From contig NZ_CP072014.1 in assembly GCF_017603825.1 (NCBI RefSeq), positions 682,001 through 746,000 of the forward strand: a stretch of DNA of 64,000 nt. The letters run 5' to 3'. A program made the translations under genes and the position numbers. Under the pieces are notes generated by a model, which searched no databases, had not been told where the DNA came from, and was given only the letters and a program-made list of their open reading frames with translations. Every line of letters begins with the position of its first letter. Positions within the stretch are counted from its first letter, which is position 1. This DNA comes from Arthrobacter crystallopoietes (lineage in GTDB: Bacteria; Actinomycetota; Actinomycetes; Actinomycetales; Micrococcaceae). Below are positions 24,935 through 33,487 of this stretch, piece by piece.

Positions 24935-26380
24935 CTACGGTCCCAGCGCGGGCATCGGGAGCCCGAAGTCTTCCTTCAACGCCAGCCGGGCGGCGTGGTA
25001 GCCGGCCATGCCATGTACGCCGGGTCCAGGCGGCGTTGCGGCCGAACACAGATACACCCCGTCGAGCGGCGTCTTCCACGGTTTGGTGCCGAGCACGGGC
25101 CGGGCCAGCAGTTGCGTGATGTCCACCGCGCCGGTGCCGAAATCCCCGCCGACATAGTTCGGGTTGTACTGCTCATATTCCGCAGCGGACATACTGTGCG
25201 AGGCAACAACGACTTCGGAAAACCCGGGCGCGGCCGCCTCGAGCTGCGCGGTGATCACGTCCGTCATATCGCGGGTGGAGCCTTGCGGCACGTGGCAGTA
25301 GGTCCACAGGACGTGCCGTCCGGCGGGTGCCCGCGTGGCATCGAAAACGCTTGGCTGGGAGACCAGGACAAAGGGCTTTTCGGAGTGCCGTCCGCGGGCA
25401 ATGTCCTTCTCCGATGCCGCAACCTGTTCCCGGGTTCCGCCGAGATGGATCGTTCCGGCGCGGGCCAGTTTGGCGTTGGCCCACGGAACGGGATCGGACA
25501 GAATAAAGTCCACCTTGCCGGCGCCTGGGCCGTACCGGTAGGAGATCAAGGACTTGGCATAGCCGCGCGGCAGCCGTCCGCCGGCCAGCCGGACCAGCTC
25601 CTGCGGCGAGGTGTCCAGTAGCACGGTCCGGGCATCGGTCAGCTCCGCGAGGGAATTCACCCGGTGGCCGGTGACCAGCTTGCCGCCGTGGTTCTTCAAG
25701 TCGCGGACCAGTTCGTCGACGATGGCCTGCGAACCACCCACGGGCAGCGGGTACCCCACGGCGTGCGCCAGCGAGCCGAGCATCAGGCCGGCTCCGGCAG
25801 CCACCGGCCGCTGCAGGCCGCCGGGCGTATGGGCCATGACGCCGGACAACAGTGCAGGCGCAAGGTATTCCTTGAAGCGCATATTCCAGGCGGGACTCCC
25901 CTGCTCCAGCGAACGCAACCCGTACCGCAGCGCCGAAACCGGATGGCGGGGAAGCCGCAGCAGCTGGTTCATGGTCAGATCCAGCACGTTGCGGGAATGC
26001 GTGACCAGAGGCTCCATCAGCGAGCGGAAAGCCTGGCCATCGACGCCCAGTGCGTGGGCGGTGCGGTCCAGGTCCCGGTAGGCAAACGCGGCCTTCGCGC
26101 CGTCGATGACGTGCGAATAGGAGATGTCCGGGGTAATGAGCTCGACCCGCTCTGCCAGCCCGAAGTCCCGGAAGAACGGCGCCGCCACCGCCATCGGGTG
26201 TACCGCGGAGCAAACATCATGCCAGTGCCCGGGTTCCATCAGTTCGGTCGTGCGGGCACCGCCGCCGGGTGTGGCACCGCCCTCGAAGACGGTGACCTTC
26301 AGCCCGGCCCGCGCGAGGATGACCGCCGCCGCCAGTCCGTTCGGCCCGGCTCCCACCACGGCCGCATCGGGAAGTGACAT
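24935..26380 (-). CDS. FAD-dependent oxidoreductase (phytoene-desaturase-like)
   Basis: The product has 481 residues. The N-terminal dinucleotide-binding motif AAVVGAGPNGLAAAVILA is followed by the family's GGGARTTELM segment. The FAD-binding C-terminus ends in VYLCSAATPPGPGVHGMAGY. The arrangement matches the NAD(P)/FAD-dependent oxidoreductases of the CrtI/PYROXD2 group common in actinobacteria. The substrate is unknown: no phytoene synthase or other carotenoid gene is nearby. The ATG at 26380 follows GGAG. It converges with nagA and lies 24 bases after the GT87 gene, so the two may be co-transcribed. Confidence 0.87.
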   Translation of the reverse strand: MSLPDAAVVGAGPNGLAAAVILARAGLKVTVFEGGATPGGGARTTELMEPGHWHDVCSAVHPMAVAAPFFRDFGLAERVELITPDISYSHVIDGAKAAFAYRDLDRTAHALGVDGQAFRSLMEPLVTHSRNVLDLTMNQLLRLPRHPVSALRYGLRSLEQGSPAWNMRFKEYLAPALLSGVMAHTPGGLQRPVAAGAGLMLGSLAHAVGYPLPVGGSQAIVDELVRDLKNHGGKLVTGHRVNSLAELTDARTVLLDTSPQELVRLAGGRLPRGYAKSLISYRYGPGAGKVDFILSDPVPWANAKLARAGTIHLGGTREQVAASEKDIARGRHSEKPFVLVSQPSVFDATRAPAGRHVLWTYCHVPQGSTRDMTDVITAQLEAAAPGFSEVVVASHSMSAAEYEQYNPNYVGGDFGTGAVDITQLLARPVLGTKPWKTPLDGVYLCSAATPPGPGVHGMAGYHAARLALKEDFGLPMPALGP

Positions 26381-26403
26381 GTACGCTCCGCCTTCCTGCC
26401 GGA

Positions 26404-27861
26404 CTACCGGCTGCCGATCCGTGAACGCCATCTGTGAACAGCGTAGCCGTCCAGCACCAGCACGTCGCCGGAACGGTCGAAGGGGCCGCCCTGCGGATCG
26501 TCGGTCTCCAGCCGGCGGACCGGATCGTGCTCGGGGTGCAGGATGGACCGGACAACCTTGTACGCGATGTATGCCGTCGCTGCTATATGCGCAAGGACGG
26601 CCAGCACATAGTAGGCGCCGTCGATATTGTGCTCCGGCGCCCCGCCGCTGGTGAACTGCCCCAGGTACATCCAGACGGCCCACCAGTGAAGAAGTTCGAC
26701 GAACTGCCAGACGAGAAAGTCCCGCCAGCGCGGGTAGGCGAGCGCCGCCAGCGGAATCAGCCACACCACGAATTGCGGGGAGTACACCTTGTTGGTGAGC
26801 ACCAGGGCCGCCACGATCAGGAACACGATGGACGCCAGCCGCGGGCGCCGCGGGGCGGACAACACCAGCAGCGCGATCCCGATACAGGCAAGCAGGAACA
26901 GCACCAGGGACGCCCTGTTGATGAACTCCGGCCCCAGCTGCGGCAGCCCTTGCCCCTGCACCGTGGTGTTGTAGGCGTACCAGATCGAGGAGTAGCCGGC
27001 CTCGCGGTCGCGGCTGAACCCCAGGAAGAAGGCCCAGCCGGCAAAGTCCGCCAGCATGAAAGGCAGGTTGACGGCCAGCCAGGTTCCCGCCGCGGCGGCG
27101 GTAGTGACCACCAGCGGGCGGTACTTCCCGGTCCGGATGGCCAGCAGCAGCACGGCGCCCAGGATCAGCAGCGGGTAGATCTTCATGGCGGTGCCCAGCC
27201 CGATGAACACGCCGGCCAGCACCAGGCGTCCGCGGGCGAAGGACAGCATGGCGAGCGCCGCCAGCATGGCCGCCCAGAGATCCCAGTTAATGGTCCCGGC
27301 CACCACGATCCCGGGCGCCAGCGCCACCATCGCGGCATCCCACGGCCTGCGGTGGCTCATCCTCGCGGTCGCAATCACGGTGATGATCCAGACCACGGCG
27401 ACCAGCGTCGCATTCACATCGAAGTAGGCCAGCGAGCGTTCCGCCGACACCCCGGAGCCGGGAACCAGCAGCGCCGTCACTCCCGCCAGCAATCCCATCA
27501 GCACCGGGTACTCGAAGACACCGCCCGGGGTCAGGAACGGGAACATGCCCTCCGCAAGCCCGCGGGTTTCGAACAGGACGGGCCAGTCCGAGTAACAGCC
27601 CATGTAGAAGTAGTCCGGCAGTACCCAGCCGGCCACGCGGCAGGGCGTTTTGACCAGCACGGAGAGCAGCGCCGCCAGCGTGGTGAGCACAATCAACACG
27701 CGTTCCGCCTTGAAGAAGCCCGGCTCCACAATCCCGGGGGCGGTCCGGTGTCCCAGCGGGCCGCCGATCAGCTCGGTGAACCGGCGCAGCAGCGGATCGT
27801 TGCGGCTGGGCACCACGATGCGCAGCGGCAATCTGCGTCTCGCTGGGCGGAACCGGGGCAT
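26404..27861 (-). CDS. GT87 (DUF2029) membrane mannosyltransferase
   Basis: The product has 485 residues and about ten transmembrane helices. The large first periplasmic loop (VLPDYFYMGCYSDWPVLFE) contains the acidic residues of GT-C enzymes. DUF2029/GT87 members use polyprenol-phosphate-mannose to extend mannans and related glycolipids outside the membrane. The N-terminus PRFRPARRRLPLR is basic, so it lies in the cytoplasm. Mycobacteria have a homologous gene between ponA1 and rpsF. That matches the gene order here in reverse and suggests origin-proximal synteny. Confidence 0.87.
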   Translation of the reverse strand: MPRFRPARRRLPLRIVVPSRNDPLLRRFTELIGGPLGHRTAPGIVEPGFFKAERVLIVLTTLAALLSVLVKTPCRVAGWVLPDYFYMGCYSDWPVLFETRGLAEGMFPFLTPGGVFEYPVLMGLLAGVTALLVPGSGVSAERSLAYFDVNATLVAVVWIITVIATARMSHRRPWDAAMVALAPGIVVAGTINWDLWAAMLAALAMLSFARGRLVLAGVFIGLGTAMKIYPLLILGAVLLLAIRTGKYRPLVVTTAAAAGTWLAVNLPFMLADFAGWAFFLGFSRDREAGYSSIWYAYNTTVQGQGLPQLGPEFINRASLVLFLLACIGIALLVLSAPRRPRLASIVFLIVAALVLTNKVYSPQFVVWLIPLAALAYPRWRDFLVWQFVELLHWWAVWMYLGQFTSGGAPEHNIDGAYYVLAVLAHIAATAYIAYKVVRSILHPEHDPVRRLETDDPQGGPFDRSGDVLVLDGYAVHRWRSRIGSR

Positions 27862-27970
27862 GGCACCAACAGTACTGGCCGGTTCTGGTTAACAAAACGT
27901 TGGCTATCGATAACCTCCCCTTAACCTTAGGCACCCCGTCCGGCTACCCCGGCTCCCTACGGTGGCTTCA

Positions 27971-29194
27971 ATGAGCACCACCGATCCCCAAGAAGTTCTG
28001 GTTGTGATCCCTGCCCGCGGCGGTTCAAAAGGGATTCCGTTCAAGAACCTGAAGCCAGTTTCCGGCCGTTCCCTCGTGGCCCGCGCCGTGGAAGCCGCCC
28101 GCAGCACACCGCTGGTCACCGACGTCGTCGTCAGCACGGACTCCGCCGACATCCGGTTCGAGGCCGAGCGTTTCGGCGCCCGCGTTGTTGAACGTCCGGC
28201 CGATCTCTCCGGCGACACCGCCACCAGCGAATCCGCCGTCCTGCACGCCTTGGACGCCCTCGACCAGGAGTTCGGCACCCGCCCGGTCGTCACCGTACTG
28301 CTGCAGTGCACCTCCCCCTTCATCGATCCCGCCGACCTCAATGAAGCGGTCCGCAAGGTTCTCGACGGCGAGGCGGACGTGGCGTTTTCGGTTGCCGAGA
28401 ACCACAACTTCCTCTGGACCAAAAACGACGACGGCGCCGTCACCGCCGTGGGCCACAGCGCGGACTTCCGTCCCCGCCGGCAGGACCGCGAGCCCCAGTA
28501 CCGGGAGACCGGCGCGTTCTACGCCATGCTCACCGAGGGCTTCACCGAGCGCCGGCACCGTTTCTTCGGCCGGCTGGACCTGCAGGTGGTGCCCGCCGAG
28601 CATGCCATCGAGGTCGACTCGCTCGAAGATCTGGCGCTCGTCCAGGCGATGGCTGCCCCCGCCGAGGCCACCGCCGTTGACGTCGATGCCCTGGTGATGG
28701 ATTTCGACGGCGTCCACACCGACGACCACGCCTTCGTCAACTCCGAAGGCGAAGAGTTCGTCCGCGTCAGCCGCGGCGACGGCATGGGCATTGCCCGCCT
28801 GCGCAGGGCCGGAGTGCCCCAACTGATCCTCTCCACCGAGACAAACCAGGTGGTGACCGCCCGGGCCAACAAGCTCGGCATCGACGTCGTCCAGGACGTC
28901 AGGGACAAAGCCGAAGCAGTCTCCGAATGGATGGCTGTGCGCGGACTTGATCCCGAACGCGTTGCCTTTGTCGGCAACGACGTCAACGACCTGCCCGCCA
29001 TGGGCAAGGTCGGTTGGCCCGTGGCCGTGGCGGACGCCCGGTCAGAGGTCAAGGCGGCAGCGCGCATCGTGCTGTCGCACAACGGGGGTGAAGGGGCGGT
29101 CCGCGAAATTTGCGAACTCGTCCTCGCCGCCCACACGGCCGCCGCGACCGGCAGCCGGAACGCAATTGCAGAAATGACAGAAAGAGCCTCCTGA
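27971..29194 (+). CDS. CMP-nonulosonate synthetase fused to a HAD phosphatase
   Basis: The fusion protein has 407 residues. Residues 1-225 are an acylneuraminate cytidylyltransferase: IPARGGSKGIPFKNLKPVSG (nucleotide loop), LLQCTSPFIDP, and REPQYRETGAFYAM. Residues 233-400 are a KdsC-like HAD phosphatase: MDFDGVHTDDHAF (DxD nucleophile), STETNQVV, and FVGNDVNDLPAM. The domain order is like that of vertebrate and some bacterial CMP-sialate synthetases. The HAD part should dephosphorylate a nonulosonate-9-phosphate, the first domain then making the CMP sugar. A GTG at 27962 is an alternative start. The stop overlaps the neuB-like ATG by one base. Confidence 0.88.
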   Translation: MSTTDPQEVLVVIPARGGSKGIPFKNLKPVSGRSLVARAVEAARSTPLVTDVVVSTDSADIRFEAERFGARVVERPADLSGDTATSESAVLHALDALDQEFGTRPVVTVLLQCTSPFIDPADLNEAVRKVLDGEADVAFSVAENHNFLWTKNDDGAVTAVGHSADFRPRRQDREPQYRETGAFYAMLTEGFTERRHRFFGRLDLQVVPAEHAIEVDSLEDLALVQAMAAPAEATAVDVDALVMDFDGVHTDDHAFVNSEGEEFVRVSRGDGMGIARLRRAGVPQLILSTETNQVVTARANKLGIDVVQDVRDKAEAVSEWMAVRGLDPERVAFVGNDVNDLPAMGKVGWPVAVADARSEVKAAARIVLSHNGGEGAVREICELVLAAHTAAATGSRNAIAEMTERAS

Positions 29195-30099
29195 TGACTA
29201 CCGAAACCACTCTCCCCACCGGCGCTCCGGCACCCGTCGCTATCGGTGACGTTCAGGTCGGCGCAGGCCAGCCCGTCTACGTAATCGGCGAAATCGGCAT
29301 CAACCACAACGGCGACATCGAGATCGCCAAGCAGCTGATCGACGTCGCTGCCGCCGCCGGTGCCAACGCCGTGAAGTTCCAGAAGCGCACCCCGGAAATC
29401 TCCACCCCGGCCGACATGCGCGACAAGATGCGTTCCACCCCGTGGGGCGAAATGACTTACCTGGACTACCGCTACCGCGTCGAGTTCGACATGCCCATCT
29501 ACCAGAAGCTGATCCAGCACGCCGCCGACAAGGGCCTGCACTGCTTCGCTTCGCCGTGGGACGTTCCCTCCGTGGCCTTCATGGAAGAGGCCGGCGCGCT
29601 GACCCACAAGGTTGCTTCCGCTTCCGTTACCGACATCGAGCTGCTCACCGCCCTGCGCGAAACCGGCAAGCCGATCATCCTCTCCACTGGCATGTCCACC
29701 ATCGAGCAGATCGACAAGGCCGTGGAAACCCTCGGGACCGATAACCTGATCCTGATGCACGCCACCTCCACCTACCCGCTGCCCCCCGAAGAGGCCAACC
29801 TGCGCATGATCACCACGCTGCAGGAGCGCTACCAGGTGCCCGTGGGCTACTCGGGCCACGAGCGCGGCCTGCAGATCTCCCTGGCCGCCGTTGCCCTCGG
29901 CGCGGTGACCGTAGAGCGCCACATCACCCTCGACCGCACCATGTGGGGCTCGGACCAGGCATCCTCGCTGGAGCCGAAGGGCCTCGAAGCCCTGGTCCGC
30001 GACATCCGAATCCTCGAAGATGCCATGGGCGACGGCGTCAAGCAGGTCTTCCCGGGCGAGCTGGCCCCGCTGTCCCGCCTGCGCCGAGTGGATGCATAA
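29194..30099 (+). CDS. NeuB-family nonulosonate synthase lacking the SAF domain
   Basis: The product has 301 residues. A NeuB TIM barrel covers about 25-285, with VYVIGEIGINHNGDIEIAKQ, AVKFQKRTPE, KVASASVTD, ILSTGMST and VPVGYSGHERGL. It condenses phosphoenolpyruvate with a hexosamine or mannose(-6-phosphate). Typical NeuB enzymes run to about 345 residues with a C-terminal antifreeze-like SAF domain that covers the partner's active site. Here the protein stops at LAPLSRLRRVDA, just where that domain would begin. Sialate, legionaminate and Kdn substrates are all possible. The start overlaps the upstream stop by one base. Confidence 0.9.
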   Translation: MTTETTLPTGAPAPVAIGDVQVGAGQPVYVIGEIGINHNGDIEIAKQLIDVAAAAGANAVKFQKRTPEISTPADMRDKMRSTPWGEMTYLDYRYRVEFDMPIYQKLIQHAADKGLHCFASPWDVPSVAFMEEAGALTHKVASASVTDIELLTALRETGKPIILSTGMSTIEQIDKAVETLGTDNLILMHATSTYPLPPEEANLRMITTLQERYQVPVGYSGHERGLQISLAAVALGAVTVERHITLDRTMWGSDQASSLEPKGLEALVRDIRILEDAMGDGVKQVFPGELAPLSRLRRVDA

Positions 30100-30105
30100 G
30101 TACCT

Positions 30106-31077
30106 ATGAACAAGCCATTACTGAGTGTCATCGTTCCTGCGAAAGATCAGGCCCCTTTCATCCGCGATTCGATGACCAGCCTGATGCGCCAGTTCGATGA
30201 CCCCTCGGTAATGGAGATCATCGTGATCGACGATGGTTCCACCGACGGGACCGGGGAGTTGGCAGCGGCCTTCACCAGCCAGCTCCCCGGCCTGAAGATC
30301 CTCCGGAACGAGACCGCCCACGGCGTGGCCACCGCCCGGAACCATGGCCTGGACGAGGCAACCGGCCGCTACATCACCTTCCTGGATCCGGATGACTGGT
30401 ACGCCCCCGGCCACCTGCCCAGGATCACCACGGAGATCGAGCAGCTGGGCGTGGACTTCCTCCGGGTCGACCACATCCGCCACACCAACGGGATCCGCAC
30501 CATCCACAAGGCTCCGCAGGCCCGCCGTGGGGTCCGGCTGAACCCGCGCGACGATATTGCCCCGTACAACCTCTCCACGATGGTGGACTACCCCTTCCCG
30601 CCCTTCGGGATTTTCGACGGCGGACTCAAGGACGCGGGCCTGCTCCACTTCCTCGACGGCCGGCAAACCGCCGAAGACCGCCCTTGGGTCTGGCGGCTGC
30701 ATCTGAAGGCCGAGTCCTATGCCGTGAGCACCCAGCTGGGCGCCTTCTACCGCCGCGGCGTGTCCAGTTCGCTGACCCAGGTCTTCGACCGCCGCCAGCT
30801 GGACTTCCTGCCGTGCTTCCAGGAGGTCTTCCGCCTCGTCGCCGAAGACCCGGAGCCGGAGCGCTTCTGGCCCAAGGCGGCCCGCCAGTTCCTGGCCATC
30901 GCCTGCCACCAGCTCAAACGCGCCGAACAGATGGACAAGCACTATCTGGGCGAGCTGCACACCGGCATCCGGGCTACGCTGGACACGCTGCCGGAACATG
31001 TGTCCGAGGAGAGCTTGGCGCTGCTCGACCACAAGCGCCGCCAGCTGATCAAACCTGCACTTCGGAGCGCCGCATGA
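30106..31077 (+). CDS. Glycosyltransferase family 2
   Basis: The product has 323 residues. The GT-A fold starts LLSVIVPAKDQAPFI and continues with VIDDGSTDGTGEL and ATARNHGLDEATGRYITFLDPDDW. The DPDD motif binds the divalent metal and nucleotide-sugar. The C-terminal third is not matched to a known acceptor class. The enzyme is cytoplasmic and probably adds a sugar, or the nonulosonate, to a growing glycan. It follows the neuB-like gene by six bases, and the next gene overlaps its stop by four bases. Confidence 0.88.
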   Translation: MNKPLLSVIVPAKDQAPFIRDSMTSLMRQFDDPSVMEIIVIDDGSTDGTGELAAAFTSQLPGLKILRNETAHGVATARNHGLDEATGRYITFLDPDDWYAPGHLPRITTEIEQLGVDFLRVDHIRHTNGIRTIHKAPQARRGVRLNPRDDIAPYNLSTMVDYPFPPFGIFDGGLKDAGLLHFLDGRQTAEDRPWVWRLHLKAESYAVSTQLGAFYRRGVSSSLTQVFDRRQLDFLPCFQEVFRLVAEDPEPERFWPKAARQFLAIACHQLKRAEQMDKHYLGELHTGIRATLDTLPEHVSEESLALLDHKRRQLIKPALRSAA

Positions 31078-32459
31078 AAGAGCTTTTTGTCGTCTCAACG
31101 CTGTACCAGTGCATTTCGCTGGCAGCGGCCATCGATAGCGGCCGCCTCCCGGAGCGCGGCGCCGAACGTATCCTCGTCCTGACCAACAGCGCCCTGATAC
31201 CGGAAGTTTCCGTTCCGTTCCACGAGTCCGCGGGCTTTACCGAAGCGGCTGCCCGCTTCGACCGGACGGTGGATCTGAGCGAGCTGCTCTGGCCGCGACG
31301 GCCCGGCCAGTTCAACCCGCGCGGCGAGGAACTCGATATCTGGGAGCGCCTGCTCCGCGGGAAGTGGGAGCTCGGCGACGGCCCGCTGCACCTGTATGTG
31401 GAGTCCATCCAGGTCAATCCCGCCGTCGCGCTGTGCCGGATTTTTGCCAGCGCCACGATTTCCGTCCACTCCGACGGCCTGATGAGCTACGGCCCCACCC
31501 GGAATCCGCTGCCGCGGGACCTGGCCCAGCGGCTGGACTCGCTGCTGTACGTGGATCTGGTGCCCGGCCTGATCCCCCAGCTGCTGCGCGAGCACAACCC
31601 GCAGCTGGTTCCGATCGACGCCGCCGCCTTGCGCCGCGGCATGGCAGAACTCGCCGAAGCACTGCCCGAGGAAACCGAGGGACCGGCCGCACTGGCAGGA
31701 ACCCCGGAAGCCAACGCGGACGACGGCGAACCCGCTGCCGGCGGCACTGCCCTGATCCTGGGCCAGTACCTCTCCGAGCTCGGCATCCTCTTCACCGAAG
31801 AGGAAATCGAGCTGCACCGCGACATGCTGCAGAAGGCAACGGACCGCGGCATCCGGCACTGCATTTTCAAACCCCACCCGAGCGCAGGCCCGGGCGCGGT
31901 GACCTCCATCCAGGCCGCCGCCGTCGAACTCGGCCTGGACCTGAAGGTCATGACCTCCACCAGCCCGGCGGAAGTGGTCATGCAGCGGCTGCGGCCCGAG
32001 CTCGTGGTCAGCTGCTTTTCCACCGCGCTGATGACGGCCAAGTACCTCTTTAACATCGACGCCGCAGCCGTGGGAACCGAGATCCTGCTGGAACGGCTCA
32101 CGCCATACCAGAACAGCAACCGCATCCCGGTGACCATCATCGATGCGCTCCTCGAGCAGGGCTACACCGCCCCGGCCGAGCAGGTGCCGGGCGAGAACAC
32201 CGCGCCGCTGCAGCAGCTGGTGGAAGCCGTGTCCTACTGCATGCAGGCCGAGACCCTGGAAGTCGCCCGCGACAGCGCGGTTTCCTTCCTGCACCAGGCC
32301 CAGCACACGTCCGACATGCGTTACTTCAAACGCCGCCGGCTCACCAAGCTGGGCCTGCCCGGCGCCCTGCCCGGACGCCAGGTCCTGCTGCCGCTGGGCC
32401 GGGTCCGCCGCGTGGGACGGCGGGCCGCCAAGCGTGTCCTGACCGTACTGGGCAAATGA
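31074..32459 (+). CDS. Polysialyltransferase-like glycosyltransferase
   Basis: The product has 461 residues, starting MKELFVVSTLYQCISLAAAI. Late in the protein it has the HP motif in CIFKPHPSAGPG and a serine motif in LVVSCFSTALMTAKYLF. These are the two signatures used for bacterial polysialyltransferases and other GT-B sialyltransferases (GT38/GT52/GT80 neighbourhood). A Glu-rich stretch sits near 190. It should use a CMP-nonulosonate donor made by the first two gene products, on the cytoplasmic side. ATGA overlaps link it to both neighbours. The acceptor is unknown, and the assignment is by motif. Confidence 0.7.
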   Translation: MKELFVVSTLYQCISLAAAIDSGRLPERGAERILVLTNSALIPEVSVPFHESAGFTEAAARFDRTVDLSELLWPRRPGQFNPRGEELDIWERLLRGKWELGDGPLHLYVESIQVNPAVALCRIFASATISVHSDGLMSYGPTRNPLPRDLAQRLDSLLYVDLVPGLIPQLLREHNPQLVPIDAAALRRGMAELAEALPEETEGPAALAGTPEANADDGEPAAGGTALILGQYLSELGILFTEEEIELHRDMLQKATDRGIRHCIFKPHPSAGPGAVTSIQAAAVELGLDLKVMTSTSPAEVVMQRLRPELVVSCFSTALMTAKYLFNIDAAAVGTEILLERLTPYQNSNRIPVTIIDALLEQGYTAPAEQVPGENTAPLQQLVEAVSYCMQAETLEVARDSAVSFLHQAQHTSDMRYFKRRRLTKLGLPGALPGRQVLLPLGRVRRVGRRAAKRVLTVLGK

Positions 32460-33487
32460 CGCAGGCCATGCTTCCCTTGCAACAAGTGGCCCGGCCGCGC
32501 TTTGGCCGGGCAGCGGTCTGGGCGGAGTCCCCGCTACAGCTGCTCAGCGCCGTCGAAGCCCACGGCGCCGGGCTGCTGGGCCGCGAAACGACCATCCATC
32601 CACGCGGTGACGCCATCGGCATGAACGCCACCCTGGCCTCACTGATGGAACAGGTTCCGGCCGGCGTGCACTTCGCCGCGCCGACCTCGACCATCCCGCC
32701 GCTGCGGCAGCCAGGGCTGGACCGCTGGGTGATCGGCGACGCCTACTCGGGCAAGGTCCAGACCGAACTGCTCCGCGGCGCCGGCGGCAAAGAGGTTGTC
32801 ATTCTCGACGACGGACTGGCCACCCTGAAACTGCTGGCCACCCTGGTCCGGGACCGGCCCACTCCGTTGATCCGGCCGCGGGCTACCGCCCGTGCCTCAC
32901 GGAAGGCTCTGGGCCTGGCCAGCTGGTGGGCGCTGCGCCGGCTCGCCAGCCAGGGCAGGCTCCTGGTATTCACCGCGCTGCCCGTCCCCGCGGCACTGGA
33001 AACGAAGTTCCGGGCTCTGGGCGGCCACCTGGAGCGGCACAAATTTGAGTGGCTCGGCACCCAGCCGGTCACCGAGACCATCTACGAACCCACGGTGGTG
33101 GTCGGCTCCGCGATGCCGGCGGACGGGCTGATCCGCGCCGAGCCCTACGTGGACTGGGTCCGGTCCCTGACCGAAGACGGCCCCGTGGGCTACTTCCCGC
33201 ACCGCCGGGAAACTCCCGAGGTGCTGGCCGCCCTCGCAGAACACCCGCTGATCACCGTGAACGAGCACACCATCCCGGTGGAAATGCGCCTGCGCGGACT
33301 GCGCTCCAACCAGACCGTGCGCGCCCTGCCGTCCACGGTGCTCGCGTCGCTGCGGCTCATTCTGGCTCCTCATGCGGTCCCGCTCAAGGGCCAACCGGTG
33401 CCGGTCGACTGGTGGATGCCGGGCACCACGCAGGAACTGCGCCGGCACCTGAGCAGCTCCCTCGAAGACGGTTTGGGTGCGGCATGA
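32456..33487 (+). CDS. Putative glycosyltransferase of unknown class
   Basis: The product has 343 residues. The entry AAVWAESPLQLLSAVEAHGAG resembles the opening of GT52-like lipooligosaccharide sialyltransferases. Later FPHRRETPEVLAAL and ALPSTVLASLRLIL resemble the HP and serine motifs, but are altered (P-H-R instead of H-P). It is placed with translational coupling on both sides, between a polysialyltransferase-like protein and a DUF6716-like protein. That supports a role in the same glycan. The fold call is inference. Confidence 0.6.
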   Translation: MTQAMLPLQQVARPRFGRAAVWAESPLQLLSAVEAHGAGLLGRETTIHPRGDAIGMNATLASLMEQVPAGVHFAAPTSTIPPLRQPGLDRWVIGDAYSGKVQTELLRGAGGKEVVILDDGLATLKLLATLVRDRPTPLIRPRATARASRKALGLASWWALRRLASQGRLLVFTALPVPAALETKFRALGGHLERHKFEWLGTQPVTETIYEPTVVVGSAMPADGLIRAEPYVDWVRSLTEDGPVGYFPHRRETPEVLAALAEHPLITVNEHTIPVEMRLRGLRSNQTVRALPSTVLASLRLILAPHAVPLKGQPVPVDWWMPGTTQELRRHLSSSLEDGLGAA

